Below are positions 48,354 through 59,943 of a DNA stretch of 64,000 bases, in pieces. This DNA comes from Limnoperna fortunei (lineage: Eukaryota; Mollusca; Bivalvia; Mytilida; Modiolidae). The translations under genes and the position numbers were made by a program. The notes beneath the pieces were generated by a model, which saw only the letters and a program-made list of their open reading frames with translations, was not told the DNA's origin and did not search any database. Positions within the stretch are counted from its first letter, which is position 1. Each line of letters starts with the position of its first letter. The stretch covers positions 22,035,714-22,099,713 of the forward strand of contig OX104122.1 of the NCBI GenBank assembly GCA_944474755.1, read 5' to 3'.

Positions 48354-50894
48354 ATGTCGCAGAGAAAAACGACAACATTCATTTTGATAATATTAGCAGT
48401 TAATGCTATATGTATTAAAGCAGACGAGATGAACAGAGAAAAATGTGACTTTGAAGTCCGATGTTCCTGTTACTTTATTCATCCCAACCCTGTTTATAAG
48501 GTCGACTGTTCCAAGCAAAATCTTATGACAGTACCGTCGATTCCAAATAACACAGTGGAGTTAAACTTAAGCTGGAACATAATAACCAGTATCCCAGACC
48601 GCAACTTTAGAAACAACGAACGACTTTTGAAGCTGGATTTGTCTCATAATCAACTACAAACCATAGCAGTGGAAACATTCTATGGTCTGCACAATCTACA
48701 AGAGCTCTCAATAGATAACAATTTGATAAGTAATATAGCAAGTAACGTATTTAAAAACACACCAAGATTGCAGATCTTAAATATTAATAATAATTCGGTC
48801 GATTCTCCAAGTCTTAACTTTACTTATGTCCCACTGTTAACAACATTAAATGCCGACTTAACTCAAAATGATGGATCAAATCTGCAACTCGAAAATCTTC
48901 AAAGCCTTAGGTATTTGAGCATTTCGGGTCTCTCTGGTAAATGCAAGTTAACAACACTGACGGCTGAAACATTCCAAAATTTACAACATCTGGAAAGCAT
49001 CGATTTGTCTGCTTGTCAAATTAACTATGTACATAAAGGAACTTTTCAGACCATGAAGAACCTCTCGTATCTGGATATATCGTACAATAAGTGCTTGAAA
49101 TTTAGAGGAGTGGAAAATATCACGCATGACTTACCGCACACCTCGATTCGTGTATTAAAAGTTAATCAAGTTCACCAAAAATACGAGTTAAATACAGAGC
49201 TCAAAGAAAATCACGTTATAAACTTAAAGTACACAAATATATCAGAATTACATATGGATAGCAATAGAATACAGTTGATTGAAGTAGGTGTGTTGAGACA
49301 ATTCCCCAGAACTTTGCGATTAATTTCTCTAGCAGACAATGAACTTTCTCTAGGGCCCTATGGCGCGTTTCTTAATCTTCTACCTGTCGAAATTTTGAAT
49401 GTTTCTTTTAGTCATGAAGTATTGGATCCATTTAAAGTTGATGAAAAGTGTAGTAATGAACGGTTTTTCGAACCTAAGAATGAAAACAGTCATTCGTCTC
49501 ATTTAATAATGCCAAATTATAATCTGGAAACAAATGGAGTACATATTACAATGCCACTTCCCCCAAACCTTAAAAAAATTATTTTTATTAACTCAAAAAT
49601 GCGATTTGAAGTGCCTAGAATTCGTTTCTCACAAAGTAAAGTGAGATATGCCGACCTGAGCTTTAACCTTTTATACTCACTTATTGGACCGGTTGAGGGC
49701 GTTGATACTCTTGAACATTTAGATCTATCAAATAATTTCTGTTCGAAGATATCAACAATTTTCTTCGAAAATTTAGGTACCTTGAAAAATCTTTTTTTGC
49801 AAGATAATTTACTTGGGTTCGTTTTACCAAATGACGCGAACGGTGAAATATTTAGAAAATTGACGAAGCTTGAGACGTTGGATTTATCAAACAACCGAAT
49901 ACCCATGTTGCCATATAAGTTTGTCCACAACCAAAAGTCATTAAAAACACTAAATATTAGTTTGAATATGCTTGATGATCCCACATTTGAGATCAGTCAT
50001 ATGAGCCAATTAGAACTGTTGGATCTATCAAATAATAGAATTTCGTATGTAGGAAATGTAATGAGAAATCAATTAGATGGGATCTATAACCAAAGTACAC
50101 CAATTGAAGTTGACTTGAGTGGAAATCGGCTACTCTGCACGTGCGACACAATAGATTTTGTCCAGTGGATTACTGTCACAAAAGTTCGTTTTCGCAATTC
50201 TCACCGTACATTATGCCAGCTTAAACAAAACCATTTCAAAGATATAACAGAAGCGGAATTTATATACTCTATTTTGAAAAAAGACTGTTCTTCCTATGTT
50301 TCGCTAATTGTCGGGTTAGCCATTGGCATAGTATTCTTCTCTACAGTTTTAGTAATTGGGTTATTATACAGACATCGATGGAAACTACGTTATCTTTATT
50401 ACATGGTAAAAGGCAGATACAGCAGAACGATTCCTGCATCGACCAATCGTGAAAAACAAAATTACGAGTACGATGCTTTTATATCTTACGCCAATGAAGA
50501 CCGTCGTTTTGTCATCGAACTATTTCTTAAAAATCTTGAAAGTATTGGTCTTAAACTCTGCATTCACAATAGAGACTTCTTGCCCGGTAATGACATTCAA
50601 TTAAACATAACGTCTGCTATTCACAACAGCAGGAAAACGGTTGTTATTATGTCGCACAATTACATCAAATCTTATTGGTGCATGTTTGAATATAATATGG
50701 CTAAAATGGAAAGTATTTACTCCAGAAATAAGGAAAATATTATGTATCTTGTCTTTTTGGAACAAATGTTTCCACAAGACCTGCCATTACATATTTTAGA
50801 GCTCGTTCAATCTCAGTCATACATAGAGTATCCAAATGATTCATATGGCGACCATGTTTTCTGGGAGAAAATGAGAAAAGTTATACAATCGTAA
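48354..50894 (+). CDS. Toll-like receptor (single LRRCT, transmembrane, TIR)
   Basis: The protein from M48354 is 846 aa. It opens with a hydrophobic leader MSQRKTTTFILIILAVNAIC. A Cys-rich LRR N-cap follows (CDFEVRCSCYF ... VDCS), then leucine-rich repeats such as LLKLDLSHNQL, LESIDLSACQI, LEHLDLSNNF, LETLDLSNNRI and LELLDLSNNRI. One LRR C-cap (LLCTCDTIDFVQW ... C ... C) precedes a transmembrane helix (SLIVGLAIGIVFFSTVLVIG). The cytoplasmic TIR domain has box 1 YDAFISY, box 2 RDFLPGND and box 3 FW near the C-terminus. All boxes are intact and no stop or frameshift interrupts the gene. A single C-cap next to the membrane fits the vertebrate-like (single cysteine cluster) TLR class. It presumably senses a microbial or endogenous ligand and signals through TIR adaptors such as MyD88; the ligand is unknown. 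The open frame extends upstream to 48228, but a splice acceptor (tttatttacag) ends at 48273, so that upstream ATG is intronic. M48300 is the alternative start; M48354 places the leader correctly. Confidence 0.93.
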   Translation: MSQRKTTTFILIILAVNAICIKADEMNREKCDFEVRCSCYFIHPNPVYKVDCSKQNLMTVPSIPNNTVELNLSWNIITSIPDRNFRNNERLLKLDLSHNQLQTIAVETFYGLHNLQELSIDNNLISNIASNVFKNTPRLQILNINNNSVDSPSLNFTYVPLLTTLNADLTQNDGSNLQLENLQSLRYLSISGLSGKCKLTTLTAETFQNLQHLESIDLSACQINYVHKGTFQTMKNLSYLDISYNKCLKFRGVENITHDLPHTSIRVLKVNQVHQKYELNTELKENHVINLKYTNISELHMDSNRIQLIEVGVLRQFPRTLRLISLADNELSLGPYGAFLNLLPVEILNVSFSHEVLDPFKVDEKCSNERFFEPKNENSHSSHLIMPNYNLETNGVHITMPLPPNLKKIIFINSKMRFEVPRIRFSQSKVRYADLSFNLLYSLIGPVEGVDTLEHLDLSNNFCSKISTIFFENLGTLKNLFLQDNLLGFVLPNDANGEIFRKLTKLETLDLSNNRIPMLPYKFVHNQKSLKTLNISLNMLDDPTFEISHMSQLELLDLSNNRISYVGNVMRNQLDGIYNQSTPIEVDLSGNRLLCTCDTIDFVQWITVTKVRFRNSHRTLCQLKQNHFKDITEAEFIYSILKKDCSSYVSLIVGLAIGIVFFSTVLVIGLLYRHRWKLRYLYYMVKGRYSRTIPASTNREKQNYEYDAFISYANEDRRFVIELFLKNLESIGLKLCIHNRDFLPGNDIQLNITSAIHNSRKTVVIMSHNYIKSYWCMFEYNMAKMESIYSRNKENIMYLVFLEQMFPQDLPLHILELVQSQSYIEYPNDSYGDHVFWEKMRKVIQS

Positions 50895-51120
50895 GACAAT
50901 ATCACAGTTATTTATGTCCTCTAATGATCCAAATGACATATAAGTAATTAGTTACCCATGTTGATTTTTAGTTAATTATTTCTAAGCTATTTGCTGGTCT
51001 GTTGTTGTTTACCTATGATCTGTTTAAAATAATAGTTTTTATACAAATGTGGAAGCTGTATTCATATCGCTAAATTGTTTTGATAGATTTGTACTTTTTA
51101 AGAATGTACATAGCTTACTC

Positions 51121-51130
51121 CTTAATAAAT
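51121..51130 (+). terminator. Candidate polyadenylation signal of the TLR gene
   Basis: AATAAA (cttaataaat) lies about 230 bp after the stop codon. A second candidate (caaataaaag) lies at about 51375. Either would end the 3' UTR before the Penelope-like fragment at 51500. Confidence 0.45.
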
Positions 51131-51499
51131 ATTATTGTAATCTACTAATCAGCATGGTTACAATGTTAAAATGAAATGACTGTTCATTTAAAAATGTAAT
51201 TAAGAACAATAATATCGCTCTAATTTTATTCGACAAGATATGGGTAGATCAAAGACCACAATGGTCGCGTTTTGCTTCTCGTTGTCCTTTATAAATTTGC
51301 ACTTGAACAGTGTATTTGTTGATATGTTGTTCTATGCCTTTCATTTTTAATTGGGTGTATTGGCGGGTTTATATCAAATAAAAGTTTGCAAAAGAAATTT
51401 GTGGAAGTGTTTTGGATTAGGAGTAATTAGGTCCATTGCAAAAAAGAAAAACGTCCTGTTTTCAAGTTCACTCTGACGTCATACCTTACAAAAGGGATG

Positions 51500-52060
51500 T
51501 TCATGCTGCTTTGAAGATAATTTGCATTACATTTACCCTAGCGACCTTGAAATTAAATTCACAACCAATACACATAGGTCGACCTCTTACGTAGACCTAC
51601 TTCTAGAAATAGACTCGGGAAAACTACATACTAGACTCTACGACATTCCAGCAGCTCCAACGTATGGTGTGGACATTTTACATCTTATACGGTATTCTAG
51701 ATTTATTGTTACTAAGTTTTACTATGTTTTCCATCCTGAAGTTCTATGGTTTCCACCGAACCTTAATTGATCGTTATGGGAAATCAATTTCTCAAATAAG
51801 ATTGGACATTTTTGCTAAATCATTGGTATCCTTTGGTATTCCTGGATTAAATTTTTTCTTACAATGAGTAACTCGACGGGTGTCAAATTAGGGGCAAGCA
51901 CTGCTTATTCGTCCGGAGCAGCACACCTGAGTGCAATCGTGGTTTTTATTGGGTTCGGGTTAAACAATTTCTGTTTGTGTGTTTTTGTGGTTTTATTTTC
52001 CGTTGAATGTGTTTTTCTATATCCAACTTGACTTTCGGCTCTTGTTGTTCGATCGGTTTC
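51500..52060 (+). pseudogene. Penelope-like element, C-terminal end and 3' tail
   Basis: The frame at 51522 reads HYIYPSDLEIKFTTNTHRST, SYVDLLLEIDSGKLHTRLYD, then jumps directly to IPAAPTYGVDI. The 18 residues present between these blocks at 57820-57890 are missing as an exact 54-bp in-frame deletion. The C-terminal block (DRYGKSISQIRLDIFAKS) is in another frame. The shared 3' tail follows ('cgacgggtgtcaaattaggg', 'tattcgtccgga', 'ttttattgggttcggg', 'ggctcttgttgttcgatcgg'). Confidence 0.82.
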
Positions 52061-52675
52061 CAATTGTTTTAGCTATTGTATTTTTTTTATAATTTGGTGC
52101 ATATTTTATCCGACTGGTAAGTACAATTAGGTCACCGATGGCCATTCCAAATGCAATTATGACATATTTTTAAAGTGACTTTTTAATTCTATAAACTAAT
52201 AGGGAACACAGTTGTGACCTCGTTTAAGAAATTAATATACTCAACCCAATACATGCTTGTTATGTAAGTATAATTCTTACTTGCATCATCGTACATCGTA
52301 CATATTATACTTAAATAATTCATATTTGAATATGTAATTGTAGTGTTTTAACAATAAACAAGATATGGTATAGAAACAGTATTTTTCGCATTCGCTATAA
52401 TACATTCTATATACACGGTTCAATTTAAATGCATAATTCTTTAAACCTGCAGGTTCATATAATTTGCGTTGTTTAGATGTGATTCAACAATAACTGAAAA
52501 TGAAACAATTACATGTAATACAAATAGTTTTAACGCAGAAAAGCGTTTGCTCCAAATTTCTAATTTATTTACACAAATCTATTTGGTATTCACCTACAAC
52601 TAGATAATGTAAGATTTTAGAAAATAATGTATCAGAATGTTTTCAGTATAGTACTGATGTTGGATTATTGGTTTT

Positions 52676-52941
52676 TGTTTGTTTGTTGGAATGGAATATA
52701 ACGCCTTTTTAAATTTTTTACGAAATATCGTGAAGTTTAGTTTTCATTCTAGTACGATGCAGGAGTACTCGGTGAAAAAACCTCCGACCTTTGTTAGGAA
52801 AACTGTCAATCCTTGTCTATTAAGATTAGAGTGGGACATACCCTACCGGCTGTAACACTCATGTCCACACCCTCAATGTTGACAGAATCGTGATCAAAGA
52901 AGATACTTAACTCCCTAAATCATTCGGCCACATATGCCGCA
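52676..52941 (-). repeat. tRNA-derived SINE, degenerate
   Basis: Inverted: (gttt)n at the left, 'tcaatccttgtctattaaga' in the body, 'ccctcaatgttgacagaatc' and 'cattcggccacatatgccgc' in the head. Old copy. Confidence 0.8.
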
Positions 52942-54069
52942 GATATTTCTTTAAAACGGGCTTCAAAGGCATTAAAAGTATATACTTTATTTATCTAACG
53001 CCTACACTAAGGTTATAGTATTAAAGATTCTTATTCCGTTTCATGTAACGTGCGTTGAATGCTAGGTATATTAACATACTTACTTATAATTAGCCTGAAC
53101 AGTGTTTTTCATACCTTATCGTACTGTAAACTTACTGGAACAGTGCAATCAACGCTTTTCCTATTTTGAATCAATGTTTTTATTACATTTACCGGCAATC
53201 AGTGTGATTTTGCCATAGGAATGTTTTCTCTGTAATGACAAATGTTACCATTTAACACAGTCGACTCTGAATAGATTTTGTCTAGCTAATACCAATACTT
53301 GCTACTCATTTGTTGCGTTCTTTTTTCTAATTCGGGATTTTGCAAAACGTTGCTGGGAAAGACCTTATTATCAACGGAAATATTAAAACACTAATCACGA
53401 AATATTTTAGAAACTATAAATGAACAAGATAACAGTGACACGCTTTGTGTCAAAATCTAATTTTGATATTTAGTTGTCACTGGCAATTGATATATTATTT
53501 ACCCGTGCATTAAATTTTATACTTAAATACACACTAAAATTTATATCTTTCACTCAATTTTACCTAAGGTGGTAGCTTAAATTAAGGTGTGAGGGACATA
53601 ATATGTTTTCTAAAAGAAGGGGAAATTTATGTGTCGCTTGTAATATGAAAATATTTTTAAAAAGAAATTAAAAAATACAATTTTTAGTTTTTTACTGTTT
53701 GTTAGATAGCACAAAATTTGACATTCGTGTTAATTGTTTATTGTTCGTAGTGTAACGTAACTCTGCTGCATAATCTAATTTTTTTTTCATTTTAGAAACT
53801 AAAATGAACTTGCTCTATATGGTGTCAGAAAAAAAGTTTTCCTTAGAAATGAAGATAATTACACCATAGAAATTGTCAAAACGACAAACCACAAATTAAA
53901 ATATATAGCAACTACATCAATGGTCCTTACTTGGTACAGGCATTTCAAAGAAATTTCAAGTTTTATCTCATGCAAAACTACCTTCTTCCATTACTGTTTT
54001 ATTTTAATAGTTTTTTTAAATAAAAATGTATTATCATAACACACCACTTGCAAGTAATATGTCTATCCA

Positions 54070-55130
54070 ATTATCATCAAAGAAGAATCACTGAAATTAA
54101 AACATTGGGAAAATTATATACAATCATATTTTCAACATTCGCATTTCCTAGTTCAACATTCGACTTTTGAGTTCCTCGTTCAGCATTCGCAGTTCCTAGT
54201 TCATTATTCGATTTTTCAGTTCTTCGTTCACCATTAATAGTTTCTTGTTCAATGTTCAAAATTTATAGTTCTTCGTTCAATATTCGCAGTTACTTATTCA
54301 ACATTCGCATACAACAAGAGAAAAAAGTTTAACATTCAAAGTTACTAGCTCAACATTCGATTTTTCGGATCCTAGTTCAACATTCGATTTTTCAGATCGT
54401 AGTTCAACATTGTTAGTTTCTGGTTTACTATGAAATATTTTGAGTTCCTCGTTCAACCTTCGCAGTAACTAGTTTAACATTCGATTTTTTAGTCATTAGT
54501 TAAAAATTCGTACCATTTTAAATGTTGAACCAGAAACAACAAATATTGAACTAGAAATTACAAATGTTTAACAAGGAACTAAAAAAAATCGAATGTTCAA
54601 CGAGGATATAAAAAATTTAATTATTGAACTAGAAACAACGAATGTTAAACAGAAAAATCGAATGTTGCCCTGGAAATAGCAAATGTTGAACAAGTAACTA
54701 AAAATTGTGAATATTCAACCAGAAACTACGCATGTTGAACTACAAGGTGCGAATGTTGAACTACAAGGTGCAAATGTTGAGCCAGGGACCAAGAAATCGA
54801 GTGTTGAGCTATGAAGTGCAATTGTTGAACGAAGAACGTAAAATTGTGAATAAATGTAGAAACTACAAATGTTCAACTAGGAATTACGAATGTTGAACGA
54901 GGAATTAAACATTGAAATATTAAACCAGACATTACGAATGTTGAACTAGGAATTAAAAATTGAAATATTGAACCAGACATTACGAATGTTGAACTAGGAA
55001 TCACAAATTTCGAACTATAAACTGAAAAATCGAATGTTGAACTTGGAATGAGAAAAATTGTGTCCAGTATTAAGCTGAAAGAAGTTTTTGGTATTTTTTC
55101 GATTGAATGTTCAACGTTGAACCAAAAGGA
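54070..55130. repeat. Palindromic minisatellite element (TTCAACATTCG-type units)
   Basis: 54130-54515 is made of imperfect units such as 'gttcctagttcaacattcg' with spacers of 'atttttcag' type. From about 54520 to 55060 the same units appear inverted ('gaatgttgaactaggaatta'). The two halves make one large imperfect palindrome of about 1 kb. The right border 'gctgaaagaagtttttggta' is matched, inverted, beside the second array at 62050-62070. Units are mostly 21 or 27 bp. This structure suggests a foldback transposon whose arms are tandem repeats, not a gene. Confidence 0.75.
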
Positions 55131-55549
55131 TTTGACGAATGGTAGTTATTCACACTTCTTAATTGCAAGTTGAATTCGTATAATTGTAACTAATGAGTAA
55201 CTTAAAAACGTTTACAAGGTCAAATACCTACATTTTCAAATTCTTATTTGTGTATAACTTTTTGTTAATATCAAATGATATCGAATAGTGTTTTACTTTC
55301 CTTCGGTTAAATTGTGAAATACATTTAATTTTAATTTAAAGGGGGTCAATATCAGATCATAATGTTCTACACTAGACCTTTCCTATTTTACAGATATCGA
55401 AAAAGCTTTTTCTTCACATGTGTTAATTTTTCCAGGCATATTACTAAAATTATTAAGAGCTCAGATTTGGAGGTTATTAAATGCAGATAGGATATTTAGT
55501 ATTAAAAGAGGAAAGCTTTTTAATCGTTCAGTCAGTCGAACCATTGAAC

Positions 55550-55606
<57 letters not shown>

Positions 55607-55607
55607 C

Positions 55608-55646
<39 letters not shown>

Positions 55647-55648
55647 GT
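55550..55648. repeat. (ATT)n microsatellite
   Basis: About 100 bp of uninterrupted trinucleotide repeat with a single 'tct' interruption near the middle. Poly-Leu and poly-Asn frames on the two strands come from the repeat. Confidence 0.97.
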
Positions 55649-55824
55649 GTACTTTAATAGCAAGGCAATAGGTGTGCTGTGCGAATTTTGCGAATTTCAT
55701 TTCTCATACTACGTATAAAGATAATTTGCAAATTCAGTTTTTAATTACATGAAGCTAATCGTGACTGTTGTGAACTGCTGCATATATCTTTTTGCACACA
55801 TAGAGGACAAACTTTTGGATTATT

Positions 55825-55980
55825 CGTGGGGTCCACATTTTGTTTAGGAAGGAAGCCAGGTTACCACCGCAATCTTTGATAAACTGGCAATACTTTTCAA
55901 TTCAAGTTTAAGTTGAGCTCGTTGGGCTCTAACTCACAACCTCAGTGTTGACACGACGGTGATCACTATCAGACAAAAGG
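55825..55980 (-). repeat. tRNA-derived SINE, degenerate
   Basis: Inverted remnants 'ggggtccacattttg', 'ggaaggaagccaggttacca', 'aaactggcaatacttttcaa' and 'caacctcagtgttgacacga'. Confidence 0.7.
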
Positions 55981-55984
55981 ACAC

Positions 55985-57340
55985 AAGTGTTGTTTGTTTA
56001 GAAGTTAAAAAGCTAAAGATACATATAATAAAAAATAAATAAATGCAAATACATGAAATAAAAAGAAATTATTTTAAAGAATAATTGTGTTAACTTTGAA
56101 ACATGACAATTCAATGTTTTATGTAATGTGACAGTAGTATTTTTTGCTGCCAATTTCCGGATGTTGCGTTGTAAGCACATACATTATTAATACTTTATAA
56201 CACGTTGAAAATGCATAAATGTTCGATGCAAAAAAGACATATATTCATCCAAAGAAACAAAGAACAACAAATTCATGAAAAAGCAGCAGAAAGAACTAAA
56301 AAATTGACTTGTACCAACAGGCACATAAAAAATATGTAACAGGATTAAATCAGATGATGGGATATTTTCACATTATAGGACATTTTGAGATTGCTTAAAA
56401 TGTTATCACGTCTGTACACGTAAAGAATGTGTAAATTGTATCATTCAAAGATACACGGTGACCACGTAAGTTTTAATCGCTCTAGAACACTTGAAATATT
56501 TAAAATATTTATTAAGTGTGAACAAGTTTGTCTTCCATAATCGCTTAACTTGTGTATACATCTAGTTTTCGACCATACGGAGAACAAAATAATTGCCTGT
56601 TCAGTTGAACATTATTGTTTCCAGTATATAAACACATGATTAACGTAGACTTTGTCTCTGCTGCTGTAGAACACGTAATAAACGCATAAATTGTCGATTA
56701 TTTGGGAACACTAAAACACTAATCAATCGTGGATTGTAGTTTACTCGATAATATAAGTAGAACAATTAAGACATCTCTCGAAACTCGACAATCGTTATTT
56801 TGTCTGATTGCCGTTTTCGTAGATTATGTGTGTAAACTGAATTTCAAAACCCAGAGCAAATTTAGTGTGTCCAATATTATATTTAGGTATAAAGCAAAAT
56901 CCGTGATATTACATGTGTAAACAATAGAAGAACAAAGGCAATTATTCAACATCGAATATCGTGTCACTCGCATTTATAAATGTTTATTTAAATATGAATA
57001 AGCATAATTACCAAAAGGTATAGAGACTGTCAGGAAGAAACTTCTACATAATTAATAGTCATTAATCCTAATATAAATTTTCTTTGCATTATCACTTGAT
57101 AAGAAACGAAACGAAAAGACACATTTGAGATAAATATCTCCTTTGAAAATGTGATTCACTTATATAATAGACATCCAGAGGATGGTAATTTCTACACAAA
57201 ACCTTTAAAATGTTCATATAAAAACGTCTTTTTCACTTCAGAGTTATCATTTTTATATGACACCATATTTTTCATGAAAACATATTTCTATAATTTATTA
57301 CAATAAATGACCAAATATCTCAGACTTATGCTATTATAAG
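55985..57340. other. Noncoding A+T-rich stretch
   Basis: No repeat or gene recognised. A 63-codon frame at 56729-56920 has no motif. Confidence 0.45.
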
Positions 57341-57344
57341 AAAA

Positions 57345-57955
57345 ATAGCAAAGAAAACCGACCGAACAACAAGAGCCAAAAGTCAAGGGACCGTTACAAA
57401 TCCGGATATAGACAAAACGCAACACAAAAAACAGAAAGAGAGTAACCCGAACCCAATAAAAATCATGGGTGCACTCAGGTGTTCCGGACGAGTAAGCAGT
57501 GCCTGCCTCTAATTAGACACCCGTCGAGTTACTCATTGTCATGTCTAGGGAAAAGTCAAATCCAGGAATAGGAATCACTACCTATGACTCAGCAAACATG
57601 TCAGATCGTATTTGAGACACTGATTTCCCATAACGATCAATTAAGTCATGGTGACGACCATAGAACTTCTGGAGAGATAACATCAACCTAGATGCAACAA
57701 ACCCTTGTTTGAGTAGTTTAGCAGTCAACAACAGGGATCGGTCTAGAAAATCGGAATACCGATCGCAGGATCTAGAATAACGTATAAGTTGTGAAATGTA
57801 CACACCATACGTTGGAGCTGCTGGAATGTTGCTGTCGATGAACGGGAAGTTGACAATTGGAAAGTTGAAGTCATCACGTTTGTCGTAGAGTCGAGTTTGT
57901 AGTTTTCCTGAGTCTATTTCTAGAAGTAGATGCTTATTTATATTTATTTCAATAT
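57345..57955 (-). pseudogene. Penelope-like element, C-terminal end and 3' tail
   Basis: The best-preserved C-terminus of this family in the window. The minus-strand frame 58043-57582 enters the element at LLLEIDSGKLQTRLYDKRDD and continues FNFPIVNFPFIDSNIPAAP, TYGVYISQLIRYSRSCDRYS, DFLDRSLLLTAKLLKQGF and KFYGRHHDLIDRYGKSVSQI, ending at a stop. The shared tail follows to 57345. The catalytic part is absent (5' truncation at about 57950). No GIY-YIG endonuclease block follows the RT thumb. Confidence 0.85.
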
Positions 57956-58784
57956 TTATGTATACGAGATCGTGTTCAACAAAAATAAATAAATTAATAA
58001 ATATGCATAGATTCATGTATGTGCAATGTATATCTAAGTTCAAACATTTGTGTTTTGTGATAAATGTAACTCGTTAATGCTTCATTTCATTTCCAGATGA
58101 AGAGGAGTGGCTACATAAGACGCAATCATTATTGCCCTAGATACACATGTTAAATGCATGTTATTTGCATGTGCCTAGTTCTGTTAACGTCAGTACCTTT
58201 TAACACTGCATTCAAACGAAACAGTTTAAGAACCAAAAGCATTAAAAAACAAAATAATAAAATCCGACATTTTACTCTTCATAGTTAAGGCCTTTATGAA
58301 TAAAAAATACAATTAAACATGTACTGTGAACAGACAACATAAGACCTGATATTATACATCCTTATTCACGGGAAATAGAAAAGAACTCTTTAACTTTTTG
58401 TAGTTTATTTTGATTTTGCTTGGAATTAAATATTGTATTGATTAAAATGACATTTTTCATTACTAGAGAGGTGAAAATGGCATACACTTAAGACAATTTG
58501 CAAAAACTAATTTTTGTCATTTTATTAAAATCTAAAACATGAGCGAGGTTTTGTGCACGTATGTTAATACTAGGAAGCGAGTTTTAGCATTAATGGATAA
58601 TAAAGTTGTCCAAGGCCAACGACTCGTATACGCTCTACGTACATTTCATGAAAATATGCATTATTTCTAATTTTTCTCTATGCAATTGCTGCTTGTCCGT
58701 TTGCTTTTATTTATAATTGTTCTAGAGATTATGCAAAAACAATACATACAATGAATACTTAATGATTTGTTGTTTGTTTATTTA

Positions 58785-58900
58785 AATTTTGTTTAATGCC
58801 ACATGCAATTTTTCAGCTCTATGATAGCGTCCAGGTTTAATTGGAGAGGAAGCCATAGTACCCAGAAAAAAACCCCTACCTGTGGTGAGAATCTAAGAAA
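58785..58900 (-). repeat. tRNA-derived SINE, old fragment shared with copy B
   Basis: 'gtttaatgccacatgcaatt', 'tttcagctctatgatagcgt', 'ggagaggaagccatagtacc'. It sits at the same paralogous position as the fragment at 43217-43310. Confidence 0.75.
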
Positions 58901-59174
58901 TTACAAAATATTACGAGATTACACTGTCGATTTCGTATAAACTGTGTTCCTCATATGTCACCTTGTTTAAAAATTGGTGGAAAAAATTAGTATCAAATCA
59001 AAAGCTTCAAGGTCTTTCTGTTGCTTTGAAAAACCCTTAAAATCAATAGTTAACTTGAACACATATCTTAAACACTATGAATCAAAATGATAACAGTGAC
59101 ATAATTCGTGTTAAAACTATGACCATAACTAAAATAGACATAAAAGATAGGGCTAATAGTTCAAGAACAATTAA

Positions 59175-59943
59175 AAGGTCTTTCCCAGATTCCTGTAAGA
59201 AATTACAACAAATACATGGTTGTCAAGGACTTTTGTGGCTGTTGCTAGGGACTAAATGCCACTTCCGGTTGTAAAATGACATATTTCAGTAAGGTACAGT
59301 TTCCTGATTTTGAAAATATATATTTGGTAAGGACTTTTTGTAATGGTTACCATGTTACTATGTATGACCAAATGTATCAAATAAGTGTATTTATGAGAGG
59401 AGTATTTTTCCCATTAGGTCTTCTTCTATCTTTTATAGTTTTTGAGGTAATGAAAACAACATTAGAGGAATAAGGTAGAGGTCACTTCTGAACTCTTTAA
59501 CTTTGAGATTTTCTTTGAGGACATGTCACAGGACGACAAATGGTGAAAACATTCGTGATTTTGACTTATGGTTTGTGACTTTTTGTGATACGTAGAGTCC
59601 CTGAAACATTCGCGATACCGTTCGCCTCCGCTAGTCAGGAATTTTTAGCCAGATATGTCATAAAGTTGTCTCAAAAGTTCCTTAATATTGTCACTTTTCA
59701 GTTTTCTTCTATCTGTTATTGTTCCAGAGATTACTCCATAACAAGATTTTCGGTGTTCGGGCAGATAACTCTGCAAAGAAAAAATATTTCAGTTTCGCAC
59801 GGTGAATTCCGAATAGAATTTCAGTGCCCAATATTTGATATTTCTCATTCTTTTTTTAACTGTTTCTTTCAAGTTGGCGAAAAAATGGAGAAAAAACTCG
59901 AAGCAAAACCAATACGATCTTCCCAGTGGATGTGGGAAAGACC
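59175..59943. mobile_element. TTAA-flanked insertion with short terminal inverted repeats
   Basis: AAGGTCTTTCCCA at 59175-59187 is inverted as TGGGAAAGACC at 59933-59943, with TTAA on both sides (59171-59174, 59944-59947). Copies A1 and B have no such insertion at the paralogous place. TTAA flanks suggest piggyBac-type mobilisation, although the two ends are offset by two bases. Three open frames lie inside (59077-59274 partly, 59276-59473, 59585-59947); none matches a family I know. Confidence 0.5.

Larger units (their letters stand above)
39655..48411. repeat. TLR-locus duplication, copy B, upstream region
   Basis: Counterpart of 7445-10084, 12262-15992 and (for 42660-44076 plus 47105-47740) 10140-12100. 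It contains a decayed Penelope fragment (41245-41490), two SINEs and a complete foldback transposon. The DNA just left of 48275 is the upstream intron or 5' region of the TLR gene. Confidence 0.8.
52120..55480. repeat. TLR-locus upstream duplication, copy C (decayed)
   Basis: Blocks align by eye with copies A1 and B: 53250-53300 (cagtcgactctgaatagatt) with 43335-43365; 53430-53460 (aagataacagtgacac) with 10623 and 43527; 53815-53850 (tggtgtcagaaaaaaagttt) with 11011; 55308-55340 (attgtgaaatacatttaatt) with 47745. It is interrupted by a SINE and by the palindromic minisatellite at 54070-55130. No TLR coding sequence follows. Confidence 0.65.

Noticed and set aside
49517..49984. 155-codon open frame on the minus strand
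   Set aside because: Lies wholly inside the intact TLR gene, antisense to the LRR region, with no family resemblance.
54070..55130. CRISPR-like or coding repeat array
   Set aside because: Repeats are degenerate and vary in length, spacers are not unique, and the array inverts in the middle. The genome is eukaryotic. A minisatellite palindrome fits better.
55420..55700. Poly-Leu and poly-Asn proteins
   Set aside because: Both frames are translations of the (ATT)n microsatellite.
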